A stretch of 64,000 nucleotides of DNA from Serratia fonticola (GTDB lineage Bacteria; Pseudomonadota; Gammaproteobacteria; Enterobacterales; Enterobacteriaceae): NCBI RefSeq assembly GCF_001006005.1, contig NZ_CP011254.1:5394001-5458000 (forward strand), written 5' to 3'. The translations under genes were made by a program, and so were the position numbers. Shown here piece after piece: positions 1 through 8,686 of this stretch. Positions within the stretch are counted from its first letter, which is position 1. The number at the start of each line of letters is the position of its first letter. The notes under the pieces were generated by a model. That model did no database searches. It was given only the letters and a program-made list of their open reading frames with translations, and was not told the origin of the DNA.

Positions 1-1092
1 TGAACCGAAACCGCCGCCGCCCGCCAGGCCCACACGTGGCTGACCTGAAGCACCGGTCTCCTTCCAGACGTTATCACCCTGTGCGGCCAGCCCTTCCGGG
101 TTGGAGAAGTTGGTCAACACGATCTGCCCCAGCAACTGGGTCTGCTGGTTGTTGTATACCCCGACCACGGTGCCGTCTTTGTTGATCTGGAAACCCTGGT
201 ATTCCCCGGTGGCATAGCCGTCCTGGGAAATCTTGCTGACAGAGTCACTGCCGACGTTCTGTTGCAGGCTACCGGCAAAGCTCAGGTTAAAGTTTTGCGC
301 CAGCGCGCCGTCTTTAGCCGACATTGGCACGACCAGGTTGAATGGCGTGGTGCTTGGCTGACCCTGCGCATTCAGCGTGCCGGTCAGCGTACCGCTGTTG
401 TCAAAGTTCAGGCTGCCCGCTTTGGCCGACGGAGCACCCGTCACGCTGCCGTCCTGGGTGTAAACGTCCCACTTGTTATCCGCCGTTTTAACAAAGTAGG
501 CGTTGATGTTGTGAGCGTTGCCCAGGGTGTCATAGGTGGTAATGGTGTTGACGTAGTTAAACGAGTCGGTCTTGTTGGGATCGAATGGCGTCACCGCCGG
601 TGGCTTATGGGTCGATTTCAGGTTGGCCACCATATTGCCGCTGGTGCTGGCTTTGGCGTTCATCATGCCTTCAGGGATGCTCAGCGGTACCGGATCGGCC
701 CCTTGCTGGATGGTTGGCGGCGAACCAGCAGCCGGGTAGCCGGTCAGGCTCAACCCTTGCATGTTGGTGATGTTGCGGTTGGCATCCATGATGAACTGCC
801 CATTACGCGTATAGAAGATGCCGCCATCGGCGTCTTGCATACGGAAGAAGCCGTTCTGGCTGATGGCGATATCCATTGCCCGGTTGGTGTTGGTGGTAGT
901 ACCGCCGTTGAAGTTCTGGGTGATCCCCGCCACTTTCACCCCCAGCCCGACCTGCGAGCCGGCAAACATATCGGCAAAGGATACGCTGCCAGATTTAAAG
1001 CCGTAGGTGGCGGAGTTGGCGATGTTGTTACCAATCACATCCAGGTTGGTTGCAGCCGCGTTTAAACCGCTGACCGCTTGAGAAAAAGCCAT
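1..1092 (-). CDS. flgE: Flagellar hook protein FlgE (C-terminus outside window)
   Basis: FlgE polymerises into the flagellar hook, the flexible joint outside the cell that links basal body and filament. The N-terminus starts MAFSQAVSGLNAAATNLDVI and continues with the GNNIANSATYGFKSG motif shared by rod and hook proteins, which forms the coiled-coil core. The window edge cuts the gene after 364 codons; the enterobacterial protein is about 400 residues, so roughly the last 40 are missing. It is the promoter-distal visible gene of flgBCDE, 79 bp after flgD. The start at 1092 has an upstream GGAGAA ribosome-binding sequence. Confidence 0.96.
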   Translation of the reverse strand, partial: MAFSQAVSGLNAAATNLDVIGNNIANSATYGFKSGSVSFADMFAGSQVGLGVKVAGITQNFNGGTTTNTNRAMDIAISQNGFFRMQDADGGIFYTRNGQFIMDANRNITNMQGLSLTGYPAAGSPPTIQQGADPVPLSIPEGMMNAKASTSGNMVANLKSTHKPPAVTPFDPNKTDSFNYVNTITTYDTLGNAHNINAYFVKTADNKWDVYTQDGSVTGAPSAKAGSLNFDNSGTLTGTLNAQGQPSTTPFNLVVPMSAKDGALAQNFNLSFAGSLQQNVGSDSVSKISQDGYATGEYQGFQINKDGTVVGVYNNQQTQLLGQIVLTNFSNPEGLAAQGDNVWKETGASGQPRVGLAGGGGFGS

Positions 1093-1171
1093 GTCGTTCT
1101 CCGAAATAGGTCATTTAAAAAGGTGTCTTCAGGATCGCGTGATCCATTGCCGACGTGGAAAATCACTGCGC

Positions 1172-1882
1172 TTAGTCTGGCGAACCCAGTTTGGACAGGA
1201 TCAGGCGCACGTCATCCAGCGTTGAGGTCCCCGCCACGCCCAGATCCAGTTTTGCCCCGTCCGTACCGCGCGTGACGCCGTTAACCATGGCGAAACGCAG
1301 TGGCTGCGCCACCAACTGCTCACCGCCGTTTTTGGCGTTGATCGCCACGGTGTAAGAACCGTCGGGCGCATTGGTGCCATCTTCCAGCGAACCGTCCCAG
1401 GAGAAGGAGTGCACACCAGCGGTCAGACCGCCCAGTTCGATAGTGCGAACCACTTTGCCGGTGGCATCGCTGATGGTCGCCGTCACCGAATCGGCGGTGC
1501 GTTCCAGCTCTACGCCAAACGGCGTGGTGCTGACCTTGCCAGCATCATTACCCACCAGGATCTCCTTGCCCGGTACCATCACGCCGTGGCCGATCAGCGA
1601 ACTGGCCTGGATTGACTGGTTGCCGCTGATCTGGCCGGAGATCGACCCCAGCGTGGTGTTGAGCTTCTCGATCCCGCTAACCGTATTGATCTGCGCCAGT
1701 TGGGTAGTCAGTTCGTTGTTTTGCATCGGGTTGGTGGGGTCCTGGTTTTTCAACTGGGCCACCAACAGCGTCAGGAAATTGTTGCTAAGATCCTGGCTGG
1801 TATTGCCATTCGCACCGCTTTTGGCGCCGGTACCGGCAATGCTGTTGTCGAGTGATTCATTGGTGGTGGCGGCAATGGCCAT
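1172..1882 (-). CDS. flgD: Flagellar hook capping/scaffold protein FlgD
   Basis: FlgD caps the growing hook and is needed for FlgE subunits to assemble; it is exported by the flagellar type III apparatus. The 236-residue protein has the typical N-terminal export and assembly region (NFLTLLVAQLKNQDPTNPMQ around residues 35-55), followed by the FlgD Ig/tudor-like core with a SWDGSLEDG motif. It lies between flgC (15 bp upstream) and flgE, all on the minus strand, consistent with one flgBCDE transcript. Length is normal for the family. Confidence 0.97.
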   Translation of the reverse strand: MAIAATTNESLDNSIAGTGAKSGANGNTSQDLSNNFLTLLVAQLKNQDPTNPMQNNELTTQLAQINTVSGIEKLNTTLGSISGQISGNQSIQASSLIGHGVMVPGKEILVGNDAGKVSTTPFGVELERTADSVTATISDATGKVVRTIELGGLTAGVHSFSWDGSLEDGTNAPDGSYTVAINAKNGGEQLVAQPLRFAMVNGVTRGTDGAKLDLGVAGTSTLDDVRLILSKLGSPD

Positions 1883-1897
1883 AAATAAAAGCTCCGG

Positions 1898-2302
1898 TTA
1901 CTGACCCAGCGTCAGGGTTTTCATCAACATGGATTTGGTGGTATTCAACACTTCGACGTTGGCCTGATAGCTGCGCGAGGCCGAGATGGTGTTGACCATT
2001 TCCCCTACTACATCGACGTTGGGCATCCGCACGTAGCCTTTGGCATCCGCCAGCGGGTTGCCCGGCTGAAACACCAAGCGCTCCGGCGAGGGATCGTCTA
2101 CCACCTGCGCAACACGCACGCCGCCGGTCGACTGGCCCGGTGCCGCCGCAACCTCAAACACCACCTGTTTGGCCCGATAAGGCTGGCCATCCGGGCCGGT
2201 GGCGCTGTCGGCGTTGGCCATATTGCTGGCGCTGACGTTAAGACGCTGGGATTGCGCGGACAGGGCCGAGCCGGAAATATCAAAAATATTCAATAACGAC
2301 AT
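1898..2302 (-). CDS. flgC: Flagellar proximal rod protein FlgC
   Basis: FlgC is one of the rod proteins of the flagellar drive shaft in the periplasm. The 134-residue sequence shows the rod/hook N-terminal motif ([20 protein letters not shown]) and the C-terminal heptad region ([20 protein letters not shown]) that packs into the rod core. It starts 5 bp after flgB on the same strand and is followed closely by flgD, as in the standard flgBCDEFGHIJ operon. Length agrees with enterobacterial FlgC. Confidence 0.97.
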   Translation of the reverse strand: MSLLNIFDISGSALSAQSQRLNVSASNMANADSATGPDGQPYRAKQVVFEVAAAPGQSTGGVRVAQVVDDPSPERLVFQPGNPLADAKGYVRMPNVDVVGEMVNTISASRSYQANVEVLNTTKSMLMKTLTLGQ

Positions 2303-2307
2303 GGGAA

Positions 2308-2721
2308 TTATCCTCCTTGCAGCACGGACATCATGCCCTTGATCTGGCCGTTCAACAGCGTCAGGTCGGTTTGATATTTCAGGCTGTTATCAGCAAAGTT
2401 GGTGCGCTCACGGTCCATATCGACCGTGTTGCCGTCCAGGGAAGGCTGATCCGGTACGCGGAACATAAGATCCAGAGACGGTGGCTGCATATTCTGCGCC
2501 GGGATATGGCGAGCCGAGGTCAGATTCAGTGCCACGCCGCTGCCGTTGACGCGCCCCTGCTCCATGACCTTGTTCAGTTGGCTGGCGAAATCGATATCAC
2601 GAGCCTGATAGCCCGGCGTATCTGCGTTGGCGATGTTGGCCGCCAGGATTTCCTGCCGCTGGGCGCGCAGGTTCAGCGCCTCCTGGCCAAAACGCAGAGC
2701 AGCGTCCAATTTGTCGAGCAT
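2308..2721 (-). CDS. flgB: Flagellar proximal rod protein FlgB
   Basis: FlgB is a rod subunit at the base of the flagellar drive shaft. The 137-residue protein contains the [19 protein letters not shown] motif typical of rod proteins near residue 30, and a C-terminal helix ([20 protein letters not shown]). It is the first gene of the minus-strand flgBCDE run and is divergent from flgA, with about 160 bp between the start codons. That spacer should hold the FlhDC-dependent promoters for both directions, but I could not pick an operator by eye. Confidence 0.97.
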   Translation of the reverse strand: MLDKLDAALRFGQEALNLRAQRQEILAANIANADTPGYQARDIDFASQLNKVMEQGRVNGSGVALNLTSARHIPAQNMQPPSLDLMFRVPDQPSLDGNTVDMDRERTNFADNSLKYQTDLTLLNGQIKGMMSVLQGG

Positions 2722-2882
2722 GCTCCCTCCGCGAGGTTAGAATTTGGAGCCGACAGCATAAACGCCCTACCTGTCAGCCTATCGTGGGAATAAGGGCAAA
2801 ATGCGTCGCTATTTGTCTGCTTAGCCTGCGCGCGTAACGGTTACACTTGTCCCCCTGTGGTCGCTGCGTCTGTGAGGAAAAT

Positions 2883-3539
2883 ATGAAAAGTATCCTGCTG
2901 TTGGTCGGCTTGCTGATCGGCCTGAACGCGCACGCCGAGGGCCTGGACGGACAGGTGGAGAACTTTATCAAGTCACAATTTGCCACTAGTACCAACGTGA
3001 CCGACGTCAAGGTGCTGGTGCGCACGCCAGCAAGCCGTTGGCCGCAGTGCGAATTGCCGCAGCTTTCGATGCCTCAGAATGCTCGCCGCTGGGGTAACAT
3101 CAGCATCTCGGCCCGTTGTGGCCAGGAGCGACGTTTTATTCAGGCGCAGGTGCAGGTGGTGGGACATTATCTGGTGGCAGCACGGGGGATCAGTGCGGGC
3201 AGCAAACTCACCGCAGATGATATCAAGCTGAAAACCGGCCGATTAGACACCCTGCCGCCTCGTACCCTGATTGATAACGCCAAGGCGATCGGTGCCGTCA
3301 GCCTGCGCAATATCAGCCCTGGGCAGCCGTTGAATACGGTCATGCTAAGACGGGCCTGGGCGGTCAAGGCCGGGCAAACGGTACAGGTGTTGGCGCAGGG
3401 TGATGGATTTAATATCAGCGGTGCTGGGAAAGCGATGACCAACGCCGCCGCCGAAGACGGCGTGCGAGTGCGCATGGCCTCCGGGCAGATTGTTAGCGGC
3501 ATTGCCAATATTGATGGCACAATTCGTATTACATTATAA
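2883..3539 (+). CDS. flgA: Flagellar P-ring assembly chaperone FlgA
   Basis: FlgA is a periplasmic chaperone for assembly of the P ring from FlgI. The start MKSILLLVGLLIGLNAHAEG is a clear Sec signal peptide, and the ATG at 2883 follows a GTGAGGAAAAT ribosome-binding region, so it is preferred over the upstream in-frame codon at 2847. The 218-residue protein has the C-terminal SAF/antifreeze-like domain (residues about 95-215). It is divergent from flgB and followed by flgMN, which has its own FliA-type promoter. Confidence 0.96.
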   Translation: MKSILLLVGLLIGLNAHAEGLDGQVENFIKSQFATSTNVTDVKVLVRTPASRWPQCELPQLSMPQNARRWGNISISARCGQERRFIQAQVQVVGHYLVAARGISAGSKLTADDIKLKTGRLDTLPPRTLIDNAKAIGAVSLRNISPGQPLNTVMLRRAWAVKAGQTVQVLAQGDGFNISGAGKAMTNAAAEDGVRVRMASGQIVSGIANIDGTIRITL

Positions 3540-3545
3540 AAAAAT

Positions 3546-3572
3546 AAAGCTTTGCCAATACTTGTCGATAAC
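3546..3572 (+). promoter_or_regulatory. FliA (sigma-28) promoter for flgMN
   Basis: The sequence TAAAGCTT, an 11-base spacer and GTCGATAA match the enterobacterial FliA consensus (TAAAGTTT-N11-GCCGATAA) with one mismatch in each half. It begins 7 bp after the flgA stop codon and about 90 bp before the flgM start. This would make flgM a late flagellar gene in addition to any read-through from flgA. Promoter activity is inferred from the match. Confidence 0.8.
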
Positions 3573-3661
3573 AAAGTCATAGCAGCATTTATCCGGCCAC
3601 CAGGGCCACAGATTTGAATTCCCCGTTGCCTTAGCGGCGGTGGTACAGATGGAGATTGAAC

Positions 3662-3973
3662 ATGAGTATCGATCGTACCCAACGGTTGCAACCCGTGCCC
3701 ACGGTGCAGCCGCGAGAAACACAGACAGACAGCACGTTGCAAGCACGTAAAAAGGTCTCGGCGGAAACTGCGGTCAGCGGCACCCAGGTTAAGCTGAGCG
3801 ATGCACAGGCTCGCCTGATGCAGCCGGGCAGCCAAGATATCAATATGGAGCGAGTGGAAAGCATCAAGCAGGCGATCCGCAACGGCGAACTGAAGATGGA
3901 TACCGGCAAGATTGCCGACGCCTTGTTACAAGACGTGCAAAGCGAATGGCAGTCCGGCGCCGATCGGGGTTAA
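3662..3973 (+). CDS. flgM: Anti-sigma-28 factor FlgM
   Basis: FlgM binds and inhibits FliA until the hook-basal body is complete, then is secreted, which releases late gene expression. The 103-residue protein has the disordered, Q/T-rich N-terminal half and the C-terminal sigma-binding helices ([20 protein letters not shown]). The start at 3662 follows a GGAGATTGAAC region; an in-frame ATG two codons upstream is less well placed. It is preceded by a FliA-type promoter and followed 21 bp later by flgN. Confidence 0.96.
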   Translation: MSIDRTQRLQPVPTVQPRETQTDSTLQARKKVSAETAVSGTQVKLSDAQARLMQPGSQDINMERVESIKQAIRNGELKMDTGKIADALLQDVQSEWQSGADRG

Positions 3974-3994
3974 CACCAAGGGTGAGTCATTGAT

Positions 3995-4429
3995 ATGGAA
4001 AACCTGGCACAACTGCTGGATAAGCTGCTGGACACCTTGCAGGCGTTAGGCACGGTGCAGACGGAGGAGCACACTTTACTGTGCTCCAAAACTTTGGCTG
4101 GCGTGGCTCTGCAACGCGTGACCGATGCTAAAAGCCAACTGCTGGCGACGGTCAATTATCTGGACCAACAGCGGCTGGAGATGGAACGGCTGCAGCACTG
4201 CCAAGCACCTTATGAGGGCCAGCCACAGTTGGCAGCCAACTGGCAGCAAGTGCAACAGCTGAGCCTGCAACTGCGCGAACAGAATCACCATAACGGTATG
4301 CTGCTCAATCATCATATTGAGCACAATACGCAGGCACTGGCGATTTTAAACAAGCAGAATAAATCGCTGTACGGGCCCGATGGTCAGTCCCGCGCGGGGA
4401 GCCTGCTGGGCCGTAAGATTGGAGTTTGA
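3995..4429 (+). CDS. flgN: Flagellar export chaperone FlgN
   Basis: FlgN is the cytoplasmic export chaperone for the hook-filament junction proteins FlgK and FlgL. The 144-residue, leucine/glutamine-rich, all-helical protein begins MENLAQLLDKLLDTLQALGT, typical of FlgN. It follows flgM by 21 bp and the two are presumably co-transcribed. Its stop codon is only 4 bp from the left arm of a REPIN-like palindrome pair (4434-4624), which may protect or end the flgMN message. Confidence 0.94.
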   Translation: MENLAQLLDKLLDTLQALGTVQTEEHTLLCSKTLAGVALQRVTDAKSQLLATVNYLDQQRLEMERLQHCQAPYEGQPQLAANWQQVQQLSLQLREQNHHNGMLLNHHIEHNTQALAILNKQNKSLYGPDGQSRAGSLLGRKIGV

Positions 4430-4433
4430 TGCG

Positions 4434-4624
4434 CCCCTCACCCTAGCCCTCTCCCAAAAGGAGAGGGGACAGAACGTGCCACAACTCTGCTGCTGCGCCT
4501 GAATCTCATACCATCCCCACAATTTCATTTACACCTTGCTAGCGCCAGCTGGAATTGGCTCCTGTACCTAACCATAAAACCGCTCTAGCGCCCTCTCCCT
4601 ATGGAAGAGGCTTGGGGTGATGGG
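4434..4624. repeat. REPIN-like paired palindromic repeat, copy 1
   Basis: The left arm is a CCCCTCACCCTAGCCCTCTC-type sequence followed by an inverted GGAGAGGGG. About 110 bp later comes the right arm CCCTCTCCC...TTGGGGTGATGGG in opposite orientation. Two more copies occur at 16559-16721 and 57359-57553. The arms are similar between copies, but the interiors are not recognisably related. This layout fits a REPIN (two inverted REP sequences). The right arm of this copy is partly degenerate and overlaps the 3' end of the 4585-5175 reading frame. Confidence 0.8.
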
Positions 4625-5175
4625 CCTTCACGCTCTGCAATACGCGCCACCAACGCGCCCAATAAAACCAGATCGATCAACCACGCGTTGGCAAGGTTTG
4701 TCGATGCCCGAGATTGGATCAGCAATGTCACCGACAGAATGACTCCGATGACCGCCAACGAGGCAGCTCTGGTTGCCAGGCTGATGCTGTTCAGCGGCTG
4801 TAACAACGCTGTCGTCACCTGGCGGGCGCCCCCTAAACCAATGCCGCCGATAACGATCCCCGGTAACATCATCAGCCAATCATTACGGCCGAACAGCCCC
4901 AACAGCAGCAACCCGGTAGCAGAGAGCACCAGGCTCCGCCATAACGCCGCCAGGGTTCGCTGTTTTTCCACCGCCAGCAAACGCATTAACGCCGCGCCAC
5001 AGGCATTGGCTAACAGCAGCGCCAACAACAGCGTGATGGCAACCTCCGGCCTTCCCCAGCCAATGTTCAACAGCAAAACGCCTGCCGATATCAACACGCT
5101 GTACACGATGGTGCGAGCAATCGCCCCCGGTTCCCCTACCGCGCCTGCGGTACTGATTTCTGCTGGTGATCTCAT
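4585..5175 (-). CDS. Six-helix integral membrane protein, function unknown
   Basis: This 196-residue protein has about six hydrophobic segments (for example TIVYSVLISAGVLLLNIGW, EVAITLLLALLLANACGAAL, LVLSATGLLLLGLFG). The spacing resembles half of a major-facilitator-type transporter, but I do not recognise the family. The start at 5175 is chosen because AGGAG precedes the ATG. The last dozen codons (SPQASSIGRGR and stop) lie inside REPIN copy 1, so the repeat appears to have supplied the C-terminus and possibly shortened an older protein. It is divergent from the LysR gene at 5305, which may control it. Confidence 0.6.
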   Translation of the reverse strand: MRSPAEISTAGAVGEPGAIARTIVYSVLISAGVLLLNIGWGRPEVAITLLLALLLANACGAALMRLLAVEKQRTLAALWRSLVLSATGLLLLGLFGRNDWLMMLPGIVIGGIGLGGARQVTTALLQPLNSISLATRAASLAVIGVILSVTLLIQSRASTNLANAWLIDLVLLGALVARIAEREGPSPQASSIGRGR

Positions 5176-5304
5176 AACGGCTCCTGACATTGAGATGGAA
5201 TGATGAATTATTCTCACTCCATTAATCGAATTCCATCAGCCTATCCAAGGTATATAGTCATAACAAACTCATAGTTTTCAGCCTTGGATGAGAATAATTC
5301 AGCC

Positions 5305-6216
5305 ATGAAAAAAATCCATCTCCCTCCGCTAGGTGCTTTACGCGCCTTTCATGCCGTTGCCAGCTGTAGCAGCTTTAAACGGGCTGGGGAGGAACTCAAC
5401 GTCAGCGCAACGGCAATCAGCCATCAGATCAAATTACTGGAGTCAATTCTGGCATGTAGGGTCTTCGAACGCAGCGCACGCGGGGTTAGCCTGACCGAAA
5501 CCGGCGAGATTTTATATGCCGGTACGCAACGCGCCTTTGCAGCTCTGGAGCAGGCCGCCGCGCAGATTATGCACTCCCAACAGCCTCAATCTCTGACGGT
5601 TACCACCACCTCCAATTTCCTGACCCATTGGTTGGTGCCGCGTCTGGCCGATTTCAAGGCGGAATTCCCGGACATCGACCTGCGGTTACATACCAGCGTA
5701 GAACGGGTCGACTTAACGCAGCGCACCGTCGATGTCGCCATTCGCTACCGGGAAATGCCGGAGCAAACGTTGCACTCAACTTTATTGTACGAGGATCGTT
5801 TTATCGCGGTAGCCAGCCCGTCATTGGCGCTGGCAGATATCGGCGATTTACGCGGGGTGACGCTGTTTCACGTAGAAAACCGCCTAGTGCCCGCCGACTC
5901 TCCGAGCTGGCAAAACTGGCGGAGGAACTATGGGCCACAGGATCTGAATGTAGACGCGGGGCTGACCTTCAGCGATGAAACCCATGCGCTACAGGCGGCG
6001 ATTGCGGGACAGGGGGTGGTGATTGCCAGCCAGTTGCTGGCGCGAGATTTGTTACAGCGCGGCGTGTTAACCGCACCGTTCGAGATGTCATTACCCGGTG
6101 CCTGCTATTACCTGGTTACCACAGAAGAAAACGCGCAACGCCCGGATATCATGGCGTTGCGCGACTGGCTGTTGAGGCAAATAACGCCAGGGATGACTTA
6201 TCATCCTCACTCATAG
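5305..6216 (+). CDS. LysR-family transcriptional regulator (GcvA-like)
   Basis: This 303-residue DNA-binding regulator has an N-terminal winged helix-turn-helix (residues about 5-65, with FKRAGEELNVSATAISHQIK) and a periplasmic-binding-protein-like effector domain from about residue 90. The SATAISHQIKLLE helix resembles the GcvA subgroup. The ATG at 5305 is preferred over a TTG seven codons upstream. It is divergent from the membrane-protein gene ending at 4585, the usual place for a LysR target. Its last 10 bases overlap the convergent flhE. The effector cannot be predicted. Confidence 0.88.
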   Translation: MKKIHLPPLGALRAFHAVASCSSFKRAGEELNVSATAISHQIKLLESILACRVFERSARGVSLTETGEILYAGTQRAFAALEQAAAQIMHSQQPQSLTVTTTSNFLTHWLVPRLADFKAEFPDIDLRLHTSVERVDLTQRTVDVAIRYREMPEQTLHSTLLYEDRFIAVASPSLALADIGDLRGVTLFHVENRLVPADSPSWQNWRRNYGPQDLNVDAGLTFSDETHALQAAIAGQGVVIASQLLARDLLQRGVLTAPFEMSLPGACYYLVTTEENAQRPDIMALRDWLLRQITPGMTYHPHS

Positions 6217-6608
6217 TTCACAATCACCTGATTAGAGATCGCCCGCAGCGGAGGATTTAACGCGCCGCGAGACTTCACGTAATAAATGAAGCGGAACTCG
6301 CTGTCTGCGGGAATACCGTTGAAAGCCTCACTGCGGCCACTGCCCGCGCCGAGCGGTAGGCAGCGTGACGAGGTGCAAAGCTGTACCTCTAATCCGGCAG
6401 GAGCACCAGCCAGCAACTGATAACGCCAGCTTACACTGGTCACCCGAGCATCGGCCGCCGGTGGATTAGCTGGCCGCAGGCTGGGGGAGACATCACGCAC
6501 GCTCCCCGTTTCCAGCGTGACGCCGCTGGCATCGGCGGCCCAGGAACCCGACACCGCCTGCGCGGCCAGCGGAGCGAACAACACTAATAAAGGAAGAAAA
6601 GCTTTCAT
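6207..6608 (-). CDS. flhE: Flagellar protein FlhE
   Basis: FlhE is a small periplasmic protein linked to gating of proton leakage and export through the flagellar type III apparatus. The 133-residue product starts with a signal peptide (MKAFLPLLVLFAPLAAQA) and has the conserved C-terminal FlhE domain, including a cysteine pair (QLCTSSRCLPL). It begins at the flhA stop codon, completing flhBAE. The 3' end overlaps the convergent LysR gene by 10 bp, so the LysR gene sits directly against the operon end. Confidence 0.93.
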   Translation of the reverse strand: MKAFLPLLVLFAPLAAQAVSGSWAADASGVTLETGSVRDVSPSLRPANPPAADARVTSVSWRYQLLAGAPAGLEVQLCTSSRCLPLGAGSGRSEAFNGIPADSEFRFIYYVKSRGALNPPLRAISNQVIVNYE

Positions 6609-8686
6609 CAGGCGGCTCCTATGGTTGAGGTCATGCGGATCTGACGTTCGTCGTTGATTTCCAGGTTCGACAGCACCACCAACTGCGGCAAGGTACGGCG
6701 CAGGAAGCGCGCTAGCAGGGCACGTAACGCGTGGTTTACCAGCAGCACCGGCGGTGCACTGAGCATTTCCTGACGTTGCAGCGCCTGCTTGGCCTGATCC
6801 AACAAGCGGTCCGCCAACCCAGGCTCAAGACCTCCGCCCCCTTGCAGGGCCTGCAACAGCAGGCGCTCAAGCGGCGTATCCAGACCAATGACCTGGATCT
6901 CACCGTTACCCGGGAACCACTGCTGAGTGATGGCCCGCCCAAGGGCCACTCGCACCACGGAGGTCAGTTCGAAAGGATCGCTTTGCGTTGGCGCATGTTC
7001 CGCCAGCGTTTCTATAATGGTGCGCATATCGCGAATCGACACCCTTTCGGCCAGCAGATTCTGTAGCACCTTGTGCAACGTGGTCAGCGAAACTACCCCA
7101 GGTACGAAATCTTCCGTCAGCTTCGGCATCTCCTGCGAAACACGATCCAATAGCTGCTGGGTTTCCTGGCGGCCAAACAGCTCGCTGGCAAACTGACCAA
7201 GCAAATGGTTGAGATGAGTGGCGACTACGGTGCTGGCTTCCACCACCGTGAACCCCTGGATCTGCGCCTGTTCACGCAGTGCGCTATCGATCCACACCGC
7301 CTCCAGCCCGAAGGCCGGATCGACGGTTTTATCACCGGCCAGCTCACCCACCGCATTGCCCGGATTTATCGCCAGCCAGCGCCCCGGATGTGCCTCACCG
7401 CTACCGATCTCCACCCCTTTCATCAGAATGCGGTAACTGGCCGCCGACAGTTCGAGGTTGTCACGAATATGCACCACCGGTGGCAAATAGCCCGTATCCT
7501 GAGCGAATTTTTTACGGATGCCACGAATACGCCCCAGTAGCTCACCGTTTTGCTGAAAGTCCACCATGGGGATCAGGCGGTAACCCACTTCCATGCCCAA
7601 CGGATCCTCCAGCTGTACATCAGACCAACTGGCCTCTACCGCCTGCGGATTTTCCTGCGGCAGCGGCGGTTCTTTGACTTTCGGAGCCTGCTGTTCTCGC
7701 CCGCGCAGCCGCCAGGCCAACGCCAGCAGTGCCGCCGTAAACAGCAGGAACACCAGGTTTGGCATCCCCGGAACCATCCCCAACAACCCCAACACCGCAG
7801 CACTCAACACCATCACGCGCGGATTGTTGAACAACTGGTTGACCATCTGCTCGCCAACGTCCTCATCGGTCGCTACGCGGGTGACGATCACACCGGCCGC
7901 CGTCGAGATCACCAACGCCGGGATCTGGGCGACCAGGCCATCACCGATGGTCAGCAAGGTATAGGTTTCAGCCGCGGTACCCAGCTCCATGCCGTGCTGG
8001 ATCACGCCGACCAACAGGCCGCCTACTACGTTAATCACCATGATCATCAAGCCTGCTACCGCGTCACCGCGCACAAACTTGCTGGCACCGTCCATCGAAC
8101 CGTAGAAATCCGCTTCCTGCGTCACTTCGGAACGGCGCTTTTTAGCCTCGTCTTCGCCGATCAGCCCGGCGTTCAGATCGGCATCGATCGCCATCTGTTT
8201 GCCCGGCATCCCGTCAAGGACAAAACGGGCGCCCACTTCGGCAATACGCCCGGCCCCTTTGGTGATCACCATAAAGTTGATCAGCACCAGGATGATAAAC
8301 ACCACGATACCGATGGCGAAGTTGCCGCCCACCAGGAAGTGACCGAACGCTTCAACCACCCGCCCCGCCGCCGCCGCGCCGGTATGCCCCTCCATCAGGA
8401 TGATCCTCGTGGAAGCGACGTTCAACGATAGGCGTAACAGGGTTGAGAACAGCAGGATGGTCGGGAAGGCGGCGAACTCCAGCGTCCGCTGGGTAAACAT
8501 CGCCACCAACAGCACCATGATCGACAAGGCAATATTGAAGGTAAACAGCAGATCGAGGATAAATGCCGGTAACGGCAGCACCATCATCGACAGGATCATC
8601 AGGATCAGTATCGGGCCAGCCAGCACCTGCCACTGCGTATCTTTAAAATTACCCGGCAAACGAAGCAGGGAGGCCAAATTAGCCAT
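6608..8686 (-). CDS. flhA: Flagellar type III export pore protein FlhA
   Basis: FlhA is the inner-membrane ion-channel and substrate-docking component of flagellar protein export. The 692-residue protein has about eight transmembrane segments in residues 20-320, the FHIPEP-family signature region (RIAEVGARFVLDGMPGKQMA), and a large cytoplasmic domain that binds chaperone-substrate complexes. The start at 8686 (MANLASLLRLPGNFK) matches the enterobacterial N-terminus. The start overlaps the flhB stop by 8 bp, implying translational coupling. Length is the same as in E. coli. Confidence 0.97.
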   Translation of the reverse strand: MANLASLLRLPGNFKDTQWQVLAGPILILMILSMMVLPLPAFILDLLFTFNIALSIMVLLVAMFTQRTLEFAAFPTILLFSTLLRLSLNVASTRIILMEGHTGAAAAGRVVEAFGHFLVGGNFAIGIVVFIILVLINFMVITKGAGRIAEVGARFVLDGMPGKQMAIDADLNAGLIGEDEAKKRRSEVTQEADFYGSMDGASKFVRGDAVAGLMIMVINVVGGLLVGVIQHGMELGTAAETYTLLTIGDGLVAQIPALVISTAAGVIVTRVATDEDVGEQMVNQLFNNPRVMVLSAAVLGLLGMVPGMPNLVFLLFTAALLALAWRLRGREQQAPKVKEPPLPQENPQAVEASWSDVQLEDPLGMEVGYRLIPMVDFQQNGELLGRIRGIRKKFAQDTGYLPPVVHIRDNLELSAASYRILMKGVEIGSGEAHPGRWLAINPGNAVGELAGDKTVDPAFGLEAVWIDSALREQAQIQGFTVVEASTVVATHLNHLLGQFASELFGRQETQQLLDRVSQEMPKLTEDFVPGVVSLTTLHKVLQNLLAERVSIRDMRTIIETLAEHAPTQSDPFELTSVVRVALGRAITQQWFPGNGEIQVIGLDTPLERLLLQALQGGGGLEPGLADRLLDQAKQALQRQEMLSAPPVLLVNHALRALLARFLRRTLPQLVVLSNLEINDERQIRMTSTIGAA

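Noticed and set aside
262..1065. Long plus-strand frame opposite flgE
   Set aside because: It is the shadow of flgE in another frame; the minus-strand product has clear hook-protein motifs.
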